NCBI GenBank assembly: GCA_934045075.1
Contig: OW203746.1
Location: 620,001 to 684,000 of the forward strand
Length of the DNA stretch: 64,000 bases
Reading direction: 5' to 3'
Source: Yponomeuta sedellus
Lineage: Eukaryota; Arthropoda; Insecta; Lepidoptera; Yponomeutidae
Shown here: one piece after another, positions 21,002 to 30,715 of the stretch
Position numbering within the stretch: position 1 is the first letter of the stretch
How the letters are laid out: each line of letters opens with the position of its first letter
Notes under the pieces: generated by a model
Told to the model about the DNA's origin: nothing
The model's database searches: none
What the model saw: only the letters and a program-made list of their open reading frames with translations
Program-made: the position numbers and the translations under genes

Positions 21002-21340
21002 CTAAGAGATACTTTTCATACCAATCATACGGAAACGAAGCCGTGGTTACCTACCGATAACTAATTGAACGCATTTTGTATCCATCGACAAAAAGGTGCT
21101 AACACAGGTATACATGGCGCTGAATAAGCAGGACCACATGTTAGTATTTTTTGGGGATACTCTTTACTCTAAGCCTTCGGCCAATCATATGCGCAAACGA
21201 AGTCACGGGTACCCACAGCTAGCTTAGAACACGGCGTTGAAAATACGAGGCCAACCCTATACGGGCGTCAGGCAATTTCGAAGCTTGACCGGTCCGGGGC
21301 ACTTTTGCAAAATATTCTCTACACAGGTTCAACTCAGTAA
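21002..21340 (+). mobile_element. Helitron-like 3' end remnants
   Basis: Two related stretches (CCAATCATACGGAAACGAAG and CCAATCATATGCGCAAACGA), the second continuing GTCACGGGTACCCACAGCTAG, resemble degenerate Helitron ends finishing CTAG near 21222. The rest is unrecognised. Confidence 0.35.
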
Positions 21341-21384
21341 AATCATCGATTAATCTTAGGATATGCGAAGAAAAAACCCAACAT

Positions 21385-21545
21385 ACAAGATAAGATAAGA
21401 ATATTCTTCGTTGTACATACCAGAAAATAATTACAGAGTACAGTTACAAAAGAAGAGGTACAATTGGCGGCCTTATTGCTGATAGCAATTTCTTCCAGAC
21501 AACGGAAAGATTGCCGAAGGAGAAATTGAGACGGGTAGTAGGTGC
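21385..21545 (-). mobile_element. L-tail copy (minus)
   Basis: AAGATAAGATAAGAATATTC then CAATTGGCGGCCTTATTGC and TTTCTTCCAGACAACGG. LINE 3' end with a TTATC-type tail. Confidence 0.6.
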
Positions 21546-21617
21546 TCATCGAAGATCATATCAATTCAAACAATACTATTTAATTTTATTAATCGTGTTA
21601 TTTACTTATAAATGCTA

Positions 21618-21850
21618 TCTGTGAAGGAAAACATCGTGAGGAAACCCGCGGACTGGTTGGCTCCGCTCGTATCGACTTGTCTTTTCTGTGGGCTCGGTCG
21701 ACTAAGCTGTTAGGGTGGTATAGGTCCTGGGCAAGCCTACACTATCTGAACTAATGTCCCAGGCACTGCAGCGTCCGAGTGGTCCCTTCACCCATTTAGT
21801 TTAGTGTGAAGATGCCACTGTATCAATCATCTCATTACTTTGAAGCAAAG
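21618..21850 (-). repeat. SINE-D shard followed by Rep-E (minus)
   Basis: GTGAAGGAAAACATCGTGAG (SINE-D body, plus) runs into the Rep-E inverse: GGGCAAGCCTACACTATCTG, CACTGCAGCGTCCGAGTGGT, CCCTTCACCCATTTAG. Confidence 0.5.
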
Positions 21851-21883
21851 GCCGAAGTTATGTTTTTACGAATTGTTTTGACG

Positions 21884-22065
21884 ACCTCTGTGGCGTAGCG
21901 GTAGTGCATCTACCTAGCTAGCAAGAGGTCCCGGGTTCGAATCTCGAAAAAAAACCCCAGGTCTTGGATGTTTGTATGTTTGTGATGCCGTTGTTTCTGG
22001 TTCCCACGACACAGGGTATCCTAGTGTGGGGCCAGAAGCAGTGTATGTGCCAGTATGTAAATGTT
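21884..22065 (+). mobile_element. SINE-B
   Basis: Head GACCTCTGTGGCGTAGCGGT to GGTTCGAATCTCG, then ACCCCAGGTCTTGGATGTTT and TGTGGGGCCAGAAGCAGTGT. The T-stem is damaged. Confidence 0.7.
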
Positions 22066-22369
22066 ACTAAAGAAAATCCCGACTGCCAAAGTATTATTTA
22101 ATTTGTAAGCAAGTATGAGATATAATAAAGCAATCAGAAAACCACAAATTGTAAAGCGATTTCGTAACAAAAGATCTTTATATTTATTTAACGATTAGAA
22201 AACCCATTTACGTTTCATAAGACCTCTCTGACGCACATTGTACCATATAAACGAGTGTATAGGGCTACCTCTAATATAAAGCTAAGCAATTTCTCAAACG
22301 CGTATTTTTATGCGTAATTGTGTGTATAGAGTAGAATTTTTCGTAGTATTATTAGTTTATTATTATTTT

Positions 22370-22785
22370 TTTTTTATTACTATTTATTCAAGGCATTTAC
22401 AGAATACTATTTACATACAAAAAAACCTTCACTGAAACCTGTACAGGTTTATCTGTGAGGTGAGTTACTCGATTTTTAACTTAAGAAGTGTTGTTTTAGG
22501 GCATGTCGGCACTTATTTGGTTCATACTGTATTTTTTCAACAAGTTCGGTGGGTAGTTCGTTTAGAATCATTGGCAGAATGTACTCCGCTGTACGAGTCC
22601 CGTAATAGTTGTTGTAATGCGGTAAAGTGTAGGTAGGAAGGTACTGCAGGTTCCGAAGTTGTTTAGGACGGGACGGATTATTGAATTGTACAGATTGTTT
22701 ATTCCACAAAAGATAATAAACAAAAGGTGAACTAAATGCTAATAGCATTTTCTAGCAGTCGACCGTTAGTTCAAAAGCGAAGCCA
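22370..22785 (-). pseudogene. LINE (CR1/Jockey-like) C-terminal end and 3' UTR
   Basis: A 91-codon minus frame (22476-22748) reads YYGTRTAEYILPMILNELPT ... EKIQYEPNKCRHALKQHFLS. A YxTRT block followed by LP and a short basic C-terminus is typical of the end of CR1/Jockey-group LINE polyproteins. The UTR runs to about 22370 with an A/T-rich end. The RT domain is absent. Confidence 0.5.
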
Positions 22786-23092
22786 TTCATAACAGAAGCG
22801 CTAAGTACCTGGTTGACCTTCTATTGGCGGATATCTTGGTGCAATCTCGCTAGTTAATGCGACGCCGGCAAAGGGCCTGCCACCCTGTATAATTACAGGG
22901 CTGATGAACAGTACAGTACGAGGTGAGGCTGGCGCTTTTTTTCACATGTCCCTGTCCTAAGTGGCGCGCAATAAACAACTTTGCTGGTGCAAGTTAAAAT
23001 TGCTTTTGCCTCGGTGCGCGCTCATAGACAAGGGGGTAGATAAGTAAGTACAGATAGCCAGCGCAAGTCTAAACGTGAAACGAAACTAACGT
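22786..23092. other. No recognised feature
   Basis: About 300 bases. Nothing I can support. Confidence 0.3.
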
Positions 23093-23290
23093 AAACATAA
23101 CCTCACGCCTGTACCCCAGTGGGACAGGTATGCAGAGGCCAGGGACTGCCACTTGCCACGATCCTGAAAGATAACCATCGCTTCATCAATCGCTATATGC
23201 ACGCACACCGGTTTCTGGTAATTTGGTCTATGTATGTCACATTGGTCTAAGTATGTCCGCCTGAGACGTCCGTTATAGGCCCTTCCCTTC
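23093..23290 (-). mobile_element. LINE C-terminal fragment (minus)
   Basis: ATAACCTCACGCCTGTACCC, GGCCAGGGACTGCCACTTGC, TCGCTTCATCAATCGC match 34918-35060. Diverged and broken by small changes. Confidence 0.6.
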
Positions 23291-23332
23291 CCTTCCCTTC
23301 GGGAAAGTATTTCTTAATGATTCGCGATACTC

Positions 23333-23635
23333 ATCGTTATCAACCCTTGTATGTCCCCACTGCTGGGGCACGGGTCTCTTCCTGCATCGCAGGAAGGTTA
23401 GGCCATACTCCACCACGGGGGCCAAGTCCGGGTTGGTGGAGGATTGTAAGACAGTGGCGGGCCTTACTGTCAGAAGTTATCAAGCCGCCCATAAGGCCTC
23501 TGACATGGCTTAACGACTGCCATTATATGACAGCCGGCACCAACGGCTTAACGTGCCTTGCGAAGCACGGAAGCGCTCGAAAAAATGCCACTAGCGGTAG
23601 TCACGGGACGCTCACCCATCCTGTACCTGACTATA
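23333..23635 (-). mobile_element. SINE-5S, minus copy
   Basis: Complete body from CGTTATCAACCCTTGTATGT to GCTCACCCATCCTGTACCTG. The last ~60 bases of the 5S head are missing. Confidence 0.8.
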
Positions 23636-23659
23636 CTGATACTCATACATAGTTATATA

Positions 23660-23736
23660 TTAAACGGGTCGCGAAACGTGGGGAAATAAGGTAATTACGT
23701 TTTACCTAGTAAATAATGGCGAGTAGACCCGTTTAA
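23660..23736. mobile_element. 77-bp TTAA-bounded foldback element
   Basis: Left TTAAACGGGTC, right GACCCGTTTAA. A diverged copy is at 54547-54631 and a fragment at 19528. TTAA at both ends fits a piggyBac-type target, but TIRs usually start CCC in that group, so the assignment is open. Confidence 0.5.
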
Positions 23737-23814
23737 TATAAGAGTATAACTAAATCGGGAAAATTGCCGAAGGAGATTTATTTGTTTTGCATTTGGATTT
23801 GTTTTAAGGGCCTA

Positions 23815-23890
23815 ATCATCATCATCACATTATTTTCAGCCCACCGCTGCCCACTGCTAGGTACCTATAGACCTTTTCCATCTCTCACAA
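23815..23890 (-). mobile_element. RTE-like 3'-end shard
   Basis: ATCATCATCATCACATTATT then TTCAGCCCACCGCTGCCCAC resembles the 3' end of the RTE element at 36834. Confidence 0.5.
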
Positions 23891-24594
23891 TCACTTGCGA
23901 ACCGCCGAAATATTAATGTTATATTATAATTAAAAGTGGCGGTAGACTTCTGTACTTTAGTATCTATGAGCTTCTAGCCTGAAAGCAGGCAGCGCTTGTA
24001 TCGGGTCAAATTATGTTACAAGTTTGCCGGAGAGTAGATTTTCTAGCGCTTTGTTGGGGGCAGGCAGGGACAACAAAAACTGAAAGCTGGAAAGACTCAC
24101 GGCGGCAAGCCTTTTGTTCTTGGCTGTAACCGGCTTATACTTTTATCTAAACGATAAAAAAATTTATTAGTGGAACACGAGTTTGAAAAGATGGTACAGT
24201 GCTACACAAGAAATAAGTCTCGCGGATGTACCTGCGCAGATGACCAAATTTTGGATGTGCGGCAAGTTGATCGACCAATCAGATAGTTTTAATTGGCAGG
24301 CCGCGCGCCTTTGTTGCTATTGGTTGATTCAACGTCATCAATGCAGGTGACTATCAGTTTGGCAATATTAGCGTGAGCGAAATAGGTAGCGCTACTGCGG
24401 CAATCAATTCTGCACCTTAACCGTATCGGTTAAAGATCATGTTGAATGTACTTATAGCTTCGGGTACTTTCGTTACACTTCTTCCTAGTCTGCGCGAACG
24501 TAGATTCCCGAAGGGACTTTTATGATGAGTAGTACTGTACAATAATATTAGTTCTTCATGTTTTGTCATAGTAGACATTTTTATAGTTTTGTGT
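23891..24594. other. No recognised feature
   Basis: About 700 bases. No coding or repeat signal I can support. Confidence 0.35.
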
Positions 24595-24596
24595 AG

Positions 24597-24700
24597 CTTA
24601 TAAGCGTCCCACTGCAGGGCACAGGCCTTCTCTCAGACAGAGAGAGTATGGGCTAAATTACCACGCGTGCCCACCGCGGATTGAGGATTTCAAGCGCTGA
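24597..24700 (-). mobile_element. SINE-D 3' part
   Basis: AAGCGTCCCACTGCAGGGCA, CTTCTCTCAGACAGAGAGAG, CGTGCCCACCGCGGATTG. Confidence 0.6.
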
Positions 24701-24752
24701 GGTATTTTATATCGTATGATTGTATAATTAAATCTATAAATTCTATGTAATT

Positions 24753-24940
24753 ATGACGGCCTCTGTGACGCAGCGGTAGCGCATCTGCCTATCATGCAAG
24801 AGGTCCCGGGTTCGATCCCCGGCTGGGGACAAAAAAAAAACCCCAGGTCCCAACCCCATGTTTACATTTTTGTGATGTCTTAGTGTACCCACATCTAAGG
24901 GACCACTGAGGCCGTGAAATGTAAGATAAATACGTACATA
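24753..24940 (+). mobile_element. SINE-B
   Basis: Head GACGGCCTCTGTGACGCAGC to GGTTCGATCCCCGGCTGGGG, A-run, CCCCAGGTCCC. The distal part is changed (GTACCCACATCTAAGGGACC). Confidence 0.65.
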
Positions 24941-25004
24941 CAATAAGAACCATTGATACTAAAATTTGGAGCCACAGATGCTTTAAATGAATCATGATAT
25001 CAAT

Positions 25005-25235
25005 CACTCTATCCCACTGCTGGGGCAAGGGTTTCTTCCTGCAACGCAGGAAGGTTAGGCTATACTCCACCATGTGGGCCAAGTCCGGGTTGGTGGAGGT
25101 TTGTAAGACAGTGGCGGGCTCTACAGTCTGAAGTTATCAAGCCGCCCATAAGGCCTCTGACATGACTTAACGACTGCCATTACATGACCGCTGCCACCGA
25201 CGGCTTAACGTGCCTTGCGAAGCAGGGAAGCGTTT
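25005..25235 (-). mobile_element. SINE-5S fragment (minus)
   Basis: CACTGCTGGGGCAAGGGTTT to GTGCCTTGCGAAGCAGGGAA. 3' half only. Confidence 0.7.
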
Positions 25236-25239
25236 GTAT

Positions 25240-25420
25240 CTATATTCAAATTTGCACTGACTACCCCCCTTTCTAATTTCCTTCAGCAACTTTCCATCGT
25301 AATGTTGTCTGGAAGATTGCTTTAAGCAATAAGGCCGCCAATTGTACTATGTATATTCGTAATTATTTTGTATTTTTGTTTTTCAAGTGTACAATAAAGA
25401 ATACGTTTATCTTTTCTTAT
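25240..25420 (+). mobile_element. L-tail copy
   Basis: TTTCCTTCAGCAACTTTCC, GTTGTCTGGAAGATTGC, GGCCGCCAATTGTACTATG, GTACAATAAAGAATACG and a TTATC-like end. Clear LINE 3' UTR family. Confidence 0.65.
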
Positions 25421-25721
25421 GTCAAACAAAGAAGTATTATCAACTTTCAGACAGATAATATACATGAATGTTAAGGTTGACCTGCTCTCGACTGTACAAA
25501 TGTCAAAGTTTGAGTCTGGAAGTCATGCAAGTACACGACTAAGGGTTCACGGAAAGGTCTCGCTAGCGAATTTTACATCACAATTTAAGTAGATATGCGC
25601 TCGGAACTTGGCGTTCGGTCGAAGCGGGCTTTTTAGTTTTATTTTCTAGCCAAAGACTGCAGTGCCTTTATGCTGTAGAAGGCATCGAAGTTGCCACTTC
25701 GATAAACCGGACGTTTTAGTT

Positions 25722-25900
25722 TGGCCTCGGTGGCGCAGCGGTTTAGCACGCTGACTGGAAAACGGAAGGTCTCGGGTTCGATCCCCGGCCGGGTCAAAGT
25801 AGGAAACGAACTTTTCTAGTTTGTCTCGGGTCTTGGATGATAACTATGTGTTTATTGTATTAAATCTATCGTCGAGTTAGCACCTATAACACAAGTCTTC
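25722..25900 (+). mobile_element. SINE-C
   Basis: tRNA-like head GGCCTCGGTGGCGCAGCGGT to GGTTCGATCCCCGGCCGGGT, then GAACTTTTCTAGTTTGTCTC and GTCTTGGATG. A second copy is at 42163-42365. Confidence 0.7.
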
Positions 25901-26130
25901 TTCTTCTTCATCAGGCTATATTAGTCCACTGCTGGACACAGCCCTCCCCTAATGAGCGCCATAGCGCAAGGTTGTGCCATCATTGGGAGGTAATGCCCAT
26001 AATCCCCACGCTGGGCATGCGGGTTGGAGATCGCAGTTTGGTGGAATTATACTGCACGGGGCGCTGCTGCCCACACCCCAGTATGTGTCCCTTAGTCGCC
26101 TTTTACGACACCCGCGGGAAGAATTTGGGT
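25900..26130 (-). repeat. Rep-G (minus)
   Basis: TTCATCAGGCTATATTAGTC, CACTGCTGGACACAGCCCTC, GCGCCATAGCGCAAGG, GCGGGTTGGAGATCGCAG, then CTTAGTCGCCTTTTACGACA. Confidence 0.55.
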
Positions 26131-26284
26131 TGGTGAACACAAGTCATTTAGTTGTAATTAGTATAGTATAATATTTCCAATGTCCATGAACATTTATATT
26201 TAGGTACTTGGAGCCGGCAGACAATAAAAAAACTTTGTTCTAAAAAGGTTGCGCATAAAAAACGATCTTGTATAGGGCCCCGTT

Positions 26285-26395
26285 TTTTATGTAGCCTATA
26301 AACGTCCCGCTGCAGGGCACAGGCCGTCTCTCAGAGAGAGAGAACCTCGAGAGTCTCTCGCTTTCGAGTCCATTGTTCTACCCAGTGCTACCCCC
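26285..26395 (-). mobile_element. SINE-D, internally deleted
   Basis: 3' end AACGTCCCGCTGCAGGGCAC joined after the GAGA run directly to part of the tRNA-like head (CTCGCTTTCGAGTCCATTGT). Confidence 0.5.
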
Positions 26396-26404
26396 GCTTA
26401 TCTT

Positions 26405-26552
26405 CTTCTATAATATAATAATGAATCGCTGAATGTGTTGGTAAGCGCAAATCTCGAGAGCAGTTGAACCGATTTCGCTAATTCTTTTTTTAGAATATTC
26501 CTTGAAGTACGAGTACGATAAAAAATTAAGAAGTTCGCTGGGTCAGCTAGTT
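26405..26552 (+). mobile_element. Helitron-like non-autonomous element
   Basis: ATATAATAATGAATCGCTGA, GGTAAGCGCAAATCTCGAGA, GAACCGATTTCGCTAATTC, ending CGCTGGGTCAGCTAG then T. The CTAG|T end is Helitron-like. A close relative is at 50862-51043. Confidence 0.65.
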
Positions 26553-26664
26553 TCTTAAATTTTTGTTATTTCTTATAATATAACTTTTTGCTCAATCTGC
26601 CATCATAACGTAACACACATTAAATGTCAACGAATTAGCTGCTTTAAGAGAAAAATCCATTAAT

Positions 26665-26792
26665 CCATCCCGGCTGGGAACAAAAAAAAGCCCAGGTCTT
26701 GGATGTTTACATGTTTGTGATGTTGTTTCTGGTTCCCACGACACAGGGTATCCTAGTGTGGGGCCAGAAGCAATGTATGTGCTTGTATGTAA
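26665..26792 (+). mobile_element. SINE-B, headless copy
   Basis: Starts at the T-arm (CCCGGCTGGGAACAAAAAAA), then CCCAGGTCTTGGATGTTTAC to CTTGTATGTAAATG, which runs into the ATGT tract. Confidence 0.7.
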
Positions 26793-26998
26793 ATGTATGT
26801 ATGTATGTATGTATGTATGTATGTATGTATGTATGTATGTATGTATGTATGTATGTATGTATGTATGTATGTATGTATGTATGTATGTATGTATGTATGT
26901 ATGTATGTATGTATGTATGTATGTATGTATGTATGTATGTATGTATGTATGTATGTATGTATGTATGTATGTATGTATGTATGTATGTATGTATGTAT
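26793..26998. repeat. (ATGT)n microsatellite, 206 bp
   Basis: About 51 uninterrupted ATGT units with no visible base change. It grows from the GTATGTAAATGT end of the SINE-B copy. Open frames in three phases across it (Met-Tyr-Val-Cys) are not genes. Confidence 0.98.
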
Positions 26999-27179
26999 TA
27001 ATAGCTCAGCCAGACAAACGGTGGGATACCATAGGCATAGTAATAAGGAACATGGTGAGGAAACCCACGGCTTAAGGCGAGCCTCTAAAATGCATAGTAG
27101 TTCAATAGAGTCTGATATTAATCCGGTATTGGACGTTTCATTCGCACTATCGGCAGTCTGGTAACCAATCGCGTTGTTG

Positions 27180-27245
27180 TACTGTCGTATGTTTTATAAT
27201 ATGTGGTCTAGTGTACAATAAAGAATATTCTTGTCTTATCTTATT
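27180..27245 (+). mobile_element. L-tail short copy
   Basis: GTTTTATAATATGTGGTCTA, GTACAATAAAGAATATTC, TTGTCTTATCTTATT; same as 4946-5005. Confidence 0.6.
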
Positions 27246-27264
27246 ACTTTGGGTATGATCACGA

Positions 27265-27732
27265 TGATATCAACCCTTTGTATGTCCCCACTGCTGGGGC
27301 ACGTCTCTCATCCTGCATCGCAAGAAGGTTACGATACTCCACGCCGCCGGCCCCAAGTCCGGGTATCGTTATCAACCCTTGTATGTCCCCACTGCTGGGG
27401 CACGGGTCTCTTCCTGCATCGCACGAAGGTTATGCCATACTCCACCACGGGGGCCAAGTCCGGGTTGGTGGAGAATTGTAAGACAGTGGCGGGCCTTACT
27501 GTCAGAAGTTATCAAGCCGCTCATAAGGCCTCTGACATAGCTTAACGACTGCCATTATATGACATCCGGCACCAACGGCTTAACGTGCCTTGCGAAGCAC
27601 GGAAGCGCTCGGAAAAATGCCACTAGCGGTAGTCACGGGATGCTCACCCATCCTGTACCTGACCGCGCCTGTTGTTGCTTAACTAAGTGATTGATTTCAA
27701 TCACTCGGTTCGCCTAGGCCACTAGCGCTTCG
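27265..27732 (-). mobile_element. SINE-5S, truncated copy plus full-length copy
   Basis: A 3' fragment (27265-27364, ending CCAAGTCCGG) lies next to a full minus copy (27367-27732) with the 5S head inverse (GTAGTCACGGGATGCTCACC, CCTGTACCTGACCGCGCCTG). Confidence 0.8.
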
Positions 27733-27756
27733 TGGTATAAAACCCTTAAATTGCCG

Positions 27757-27835
27757 TAGATAGATAGATAGATAGAGAACACTTTGTTGCACAACCAGAA
27801 AAATATTACAACCATGATTCTTAAATCTAAGTAAT
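27757..27835 (-). mobile_element. GATA-tailed LINE 3' end
   Basis: TAGATAGATAGATAGATAG then AACACTTTGTTGCACAACC. Diverged copy of the 7962 family. Confidence 0.45.
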
Positions 27836-27839
27836 GCCG

Positions 27840-28299
27840 TATCTATAAAAAAATACCGCTGTTTACACTCTACCTATAGGTTTACACGCACATGTGTGGG
27901 ACACAATCTCACTCCAGGAAAATAGACGGAGCGATACAGCACAAGACTGCATTGATTACATTTCAGCGTTTTTACTTTATTTATCCTCGCCCGTGCTATG
28001 TACAGTGCTGTACAGTAGGCCATAGTCAGATCGGTCGGCCAACAGCGCTATGGCGGGCTGCATAAGAGCTAGCATCGAAGTGAATTTGGTGCGGACTGTA
28101 GTTTTTAGTCGCCCGTGTTTCATTTTTGCTGGAAACTCGTTTGTTTACAAAGAGCAAGTGTGTACAAAGAACTGCGTGTATTCTCTTATGTACACACACA
28201 GGTGATGTAAACAGGATAAAACAGAGTGTTCACTGGCAACTGTTTCAGATAATGCATGAAATCGTAGTTATTTAGCTCACTTTGATATTTAAACTTTCG
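27840..28299. other. No recognised feature
   Basis: About 460 bases without supported features. Confidence 0.3.
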
Positions 28300-28313
28300 T
28301 AAGCATATTTATT

Positions 28314-28499
28314 TAAAAACCTCTGGCTATCCGTGCCACTGATGCCGTGAGTCGCCCATTGGCTCAATTGGTAGAGCGCTGGCATGGATAGCCAGAGGTT
28401 GCGGGTTCGAATCCCGGCATGGGTGAAATTTTTAGCCTCTAAATAGGTTTTTAAATTTGTTCCTTAGCACGGGTTAGTGCATTAAAAATAAAAATAGTA
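28314..28499 (+). mobile_element. SINE-A with short inverted 5' end and 14-bp target duplication
   Basis: Begins with an inverted shard (AAAAACCTCTGGCTATCCGT), then plus sequence from the head to the complete tail. TAAGCATATTTATT flanks at 28300-28313 and 28500-28513. The longest clean example of the element's true 3' end (AAAAATAGTA). Confidence 0.85.
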
Positions 28500-28595
28500 T
28501 AAGCATATTTATTACAAATGAACAAAATGTCGGACAACTGTTGTCCAAAAATTATCTAAAAAAACAGAGAGAAGCTGAATTTGTGCGCGCGTTTG

Positions 28596-28620
28596 AGTGT
28601 GTGTGTGTGTGTGTGTGTGT
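28596..28620. repeat. (GT)n microsatellite
   Basis: About 12 GT units, preceded by GCGCGCG. Confidence 0.9.
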
Positions 28621-28759
28621 AGAGCTTATTGTGCCTCTACCAATAATAATTAGGCTTCAAGAGAAGTAGCTGCTGAAATTCACAGCTGACATATGCCGCA
28701 AAGCACTGCGGCTGCATTCCCCTGTTTTAATTTTTTTTGTACATCAAGCTTGTGTGTAT

Positions 28760-28800
28760 TTTAACCGACTTCAAAAAAAGGAGGAGGCTCCCAATCAGTA
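28760..28800. mobile_element. CCGACTTC element shard
   Basis: AACCGACTTCAAAAAAAGGA then GGAGGCTCCCAATC; same end as the palindromic insertion at 63252-63545. Confidence 0.5.
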
Positions 28801-29390
28801 GTTCAAAGCTGCGGGAAAGTCCTCTGTGGTTTTATATAATGCTTGTCTCATTGTTCCTGAATATGATTTAATAATATTGGCCTTTTGCATCTACTTAATG
28901 TGATGATTTATGCAGCGTCCAGTGGTATCTTCACTCACACTAGATGGGTGAAGGGACCACTCCGGCGCTGCAGTGCCTGGGACATGGTTTTATAGATGGT
29001 ATAGTATTTTCTAAGGTTAACACGAGCTGTAGACATAATTAAAACTGTTTTTATACGGATTTATGCTCGTTTATTACATTTTTACAATTTTCCAACGTTT
29101 CGGCACTTTTTCAGGTGCCGTGGTCCCGGATGACTGAGGTGACAGGTGTCTTTTAGAAATCATTAACGGTTAGTTTACTACCCTCGGCAAAAATTACAAA
29201 AGTTAATTATGAAGTTACGTTCCAAAATAGACAAACCAATTATTTTTTATATAAAGTCAACAATATTGATTATTAGTAATTGAAGTTAAAATTAAATTTA
29301 TAAACTAATTACTTTATATGAACTTAAAGATACCGATTATTAATTGAAATTAAATTGATTTTTTTTATTATTTATTCTACAGTCACACTT

Positions 29391-29746
29391 CTAGCAAGGG
29401 GGTCTCATGCACTTAAGCACTGGTTCCCATGCTACCGGTATGTTCCAACCACGATCTCTATTAAAATTTGGATGCCGGCGGATCTCTATTGCCTCACGTA
29501 TCATTCTAGGGAAGAAACGGTCTTCTCGGGCTAGAACTTTAACTTTATCGAAATGTATAAAGTGGTTGGTACCGCTAAGTGTATGCTCGCTGACTGCAGA
29601 TCTACCAGAGCGCTTATGTTTCACATCAGCGGTATGTTCCTTCACCCGCTCAGCTATGGTACGCTTCGTTTGACCAATGTACGAGGAACCACATTCACAG
29701 TCAAGCTTGTATACTCCTGCCTCTTGTAAGGGAATCCTGTGCTTGA
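29391..29746 (-). pseudogene. PLE-B GIY-YIG endonuclease domain, minus arm
   Basis: About 118 codons from KHRIPLQEAGVYKLDCECGS to RPPC-stop. It contains the GVY and YIG halves of the GIY-YIG motif, Arg and His of AERVKEH, and Glu of SEHTL. It carries EHTAD where the other copies have EHIAD. No reverse transcriptase remains on this arm; the first few residues of the open frame come from the junction palindrome. The family role is nicking of target DNA during target-primed reverse transcription. Confidence 0.85.
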
Positions 29747-29756
29747 TGGTGAGTCT

Positions 29757-30416
29757 CACCATCACCCGTGTCAGTTGTCTACCGTTGGAAAATCTCTGTT
29801 ACAGAGGGCACACCGAATCTGCGACAAGGACCATCTACCTGCGGAACTTCAGCATGTCAAACGAGTACTTCGTGCAAACAAGCTGCAAGTTCCGCGTGTC
29901 CGTCGCGGAGGACGTGTCAAACCGGACACAGTCGAGCGAGTTCCAGCCTACCTGCCTTTCGTGAGAGGAGTGACTGACAAAATTGGGAGTATTTTGAAAC
30001 GCGCCTCAATCAGAACCATCTACCAGCCGCCAAGAAAGATACACCAATTCATGCGAAGTGTCAAGCACAGGATTCCCTTACAAGAGGCAGGAGTATACAA
30101 GCTTGACTGTGAATGTGGTTCCTCGTACATTGGTCAAACGAAGCGTACCATAGCTGAGCGGGTGAAGGAACATATCGCTGATGTGAAACATAAGCGCTCT
30201 GGTAGATCTGCAGTCAGCGAGCATACACTTAGCGGTACCAACCACTTTATACATTTCGATAAAGTTAAAGTTCTAGCCCGAGAAGACCGTTTCTTCCCTA
30301 GAATGATACGTGAGGCAATAGAGATCCGCCGGCATCCAAATTTTAATAGAGATCGTGGTTGGAACATACCGGTAGCATGGGAACCAGTGCTTAAGTGCAT
30401 GAGACCCCCTTGCTAG
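29757..30416 (+). pseudogene. PLE-B C-terminal polyprotein: RT thumb region and GIY-YIG endonuclease
   Basis: An open frame of about 219 codons. The N-terminal third (SLLQRAHRICDKDHLPAELQ; PAYLPFVRGVTDKIGSILKR; IRTIYQPPRKIHQFMRSVKH) matches the region after the RT fingers and palm in Penelope-like elements. Then come GVYKLDCECGSSYIGQTKR (GIY-YIG), AERVKEH, SEHTL and FNRDRGWNIP, ending RPPC-stop at 30414-30416. There are no frameshifts or stops, so the copy is young. The RT catalytic core (YxDD) is absent because the element is 5' truncated. A nominal ATG at 29739 lies in the palindromic junction and is not meaningful. Confidence 0.85.
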
Positions 30417-30659
30417 AAGTGTGACTGTAGAATAAATAATAAAAAAAATCAATTTAATTTCAATTAATAATCGGTATCTTTAAGTTCATATAAAGTAATT
30501 AGTTTATAAATTTAATTTTAACTTCAATTACTAATAATCAATATTGTTGACTTTATATAAAAAATAATTGGTTTGTCTATTTTGGAACGTAACTTCATAA
30601 TTAACTTTTGTAATTTTTGCCGAGGGTAGTAAACTAACCGTTAATGATTTCTAAAAGAC

Positions 30660-30715
30660 ACCTGTCACCTCAGTCATCCGGGACCACGGCACCTGAAAAA
30701 GTGCCGAAACGTTGG
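30660..30715 (+). ncRNA. Conserved PLE 3' UTR hairpin (GACCAC-stem-GAAACGT)
   Basis: GACCAC, then stem GGCAC / GTGCC with loop CTGAAAAA, then GAAACGTTGG. The same layout with a different stem (GATGAC / GTCGTC) is found in PLE-A at 412-456 and 36166-36205. It resembles the GAAAC-GUC side of the hammerhead ribozymes described in Penelope-like elements, but a canonical CUGANGA is not in place. Confidence 0.5.

Noticed and set aside
26699..27164. Three long open frames of Met-Tyr-Val-Cys repeats
   Set aside because: They are the three phases of a pure ATGT microsatellite. No upstream gene structure; not proteins.
28361..28430. tRNA genes
   Set aside because: tRNA-like heads with A and B boxes occur in SINE-A, B, C, D and F, but the anticodon loops lack U33 or are interrupted, acceptor stems are imperfect, and every copy continues into the same SINE tail.
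30134..30400. 88-codon frame recurring opposite the GIY-YIG domain (also 18453 and 29407)
   Set aside because: Antisense shadow. It recurs only because the PLE-B coding sequence recurs.
30660..30715. Canonical hammerhead ribozyme
   Set aside because: GAAAC-GUY and an adjacent stem are present, but a proper CUGANGA strand and a closing stem I could not be placed for PLE-B. I report it only as a conserved hairpin motif.
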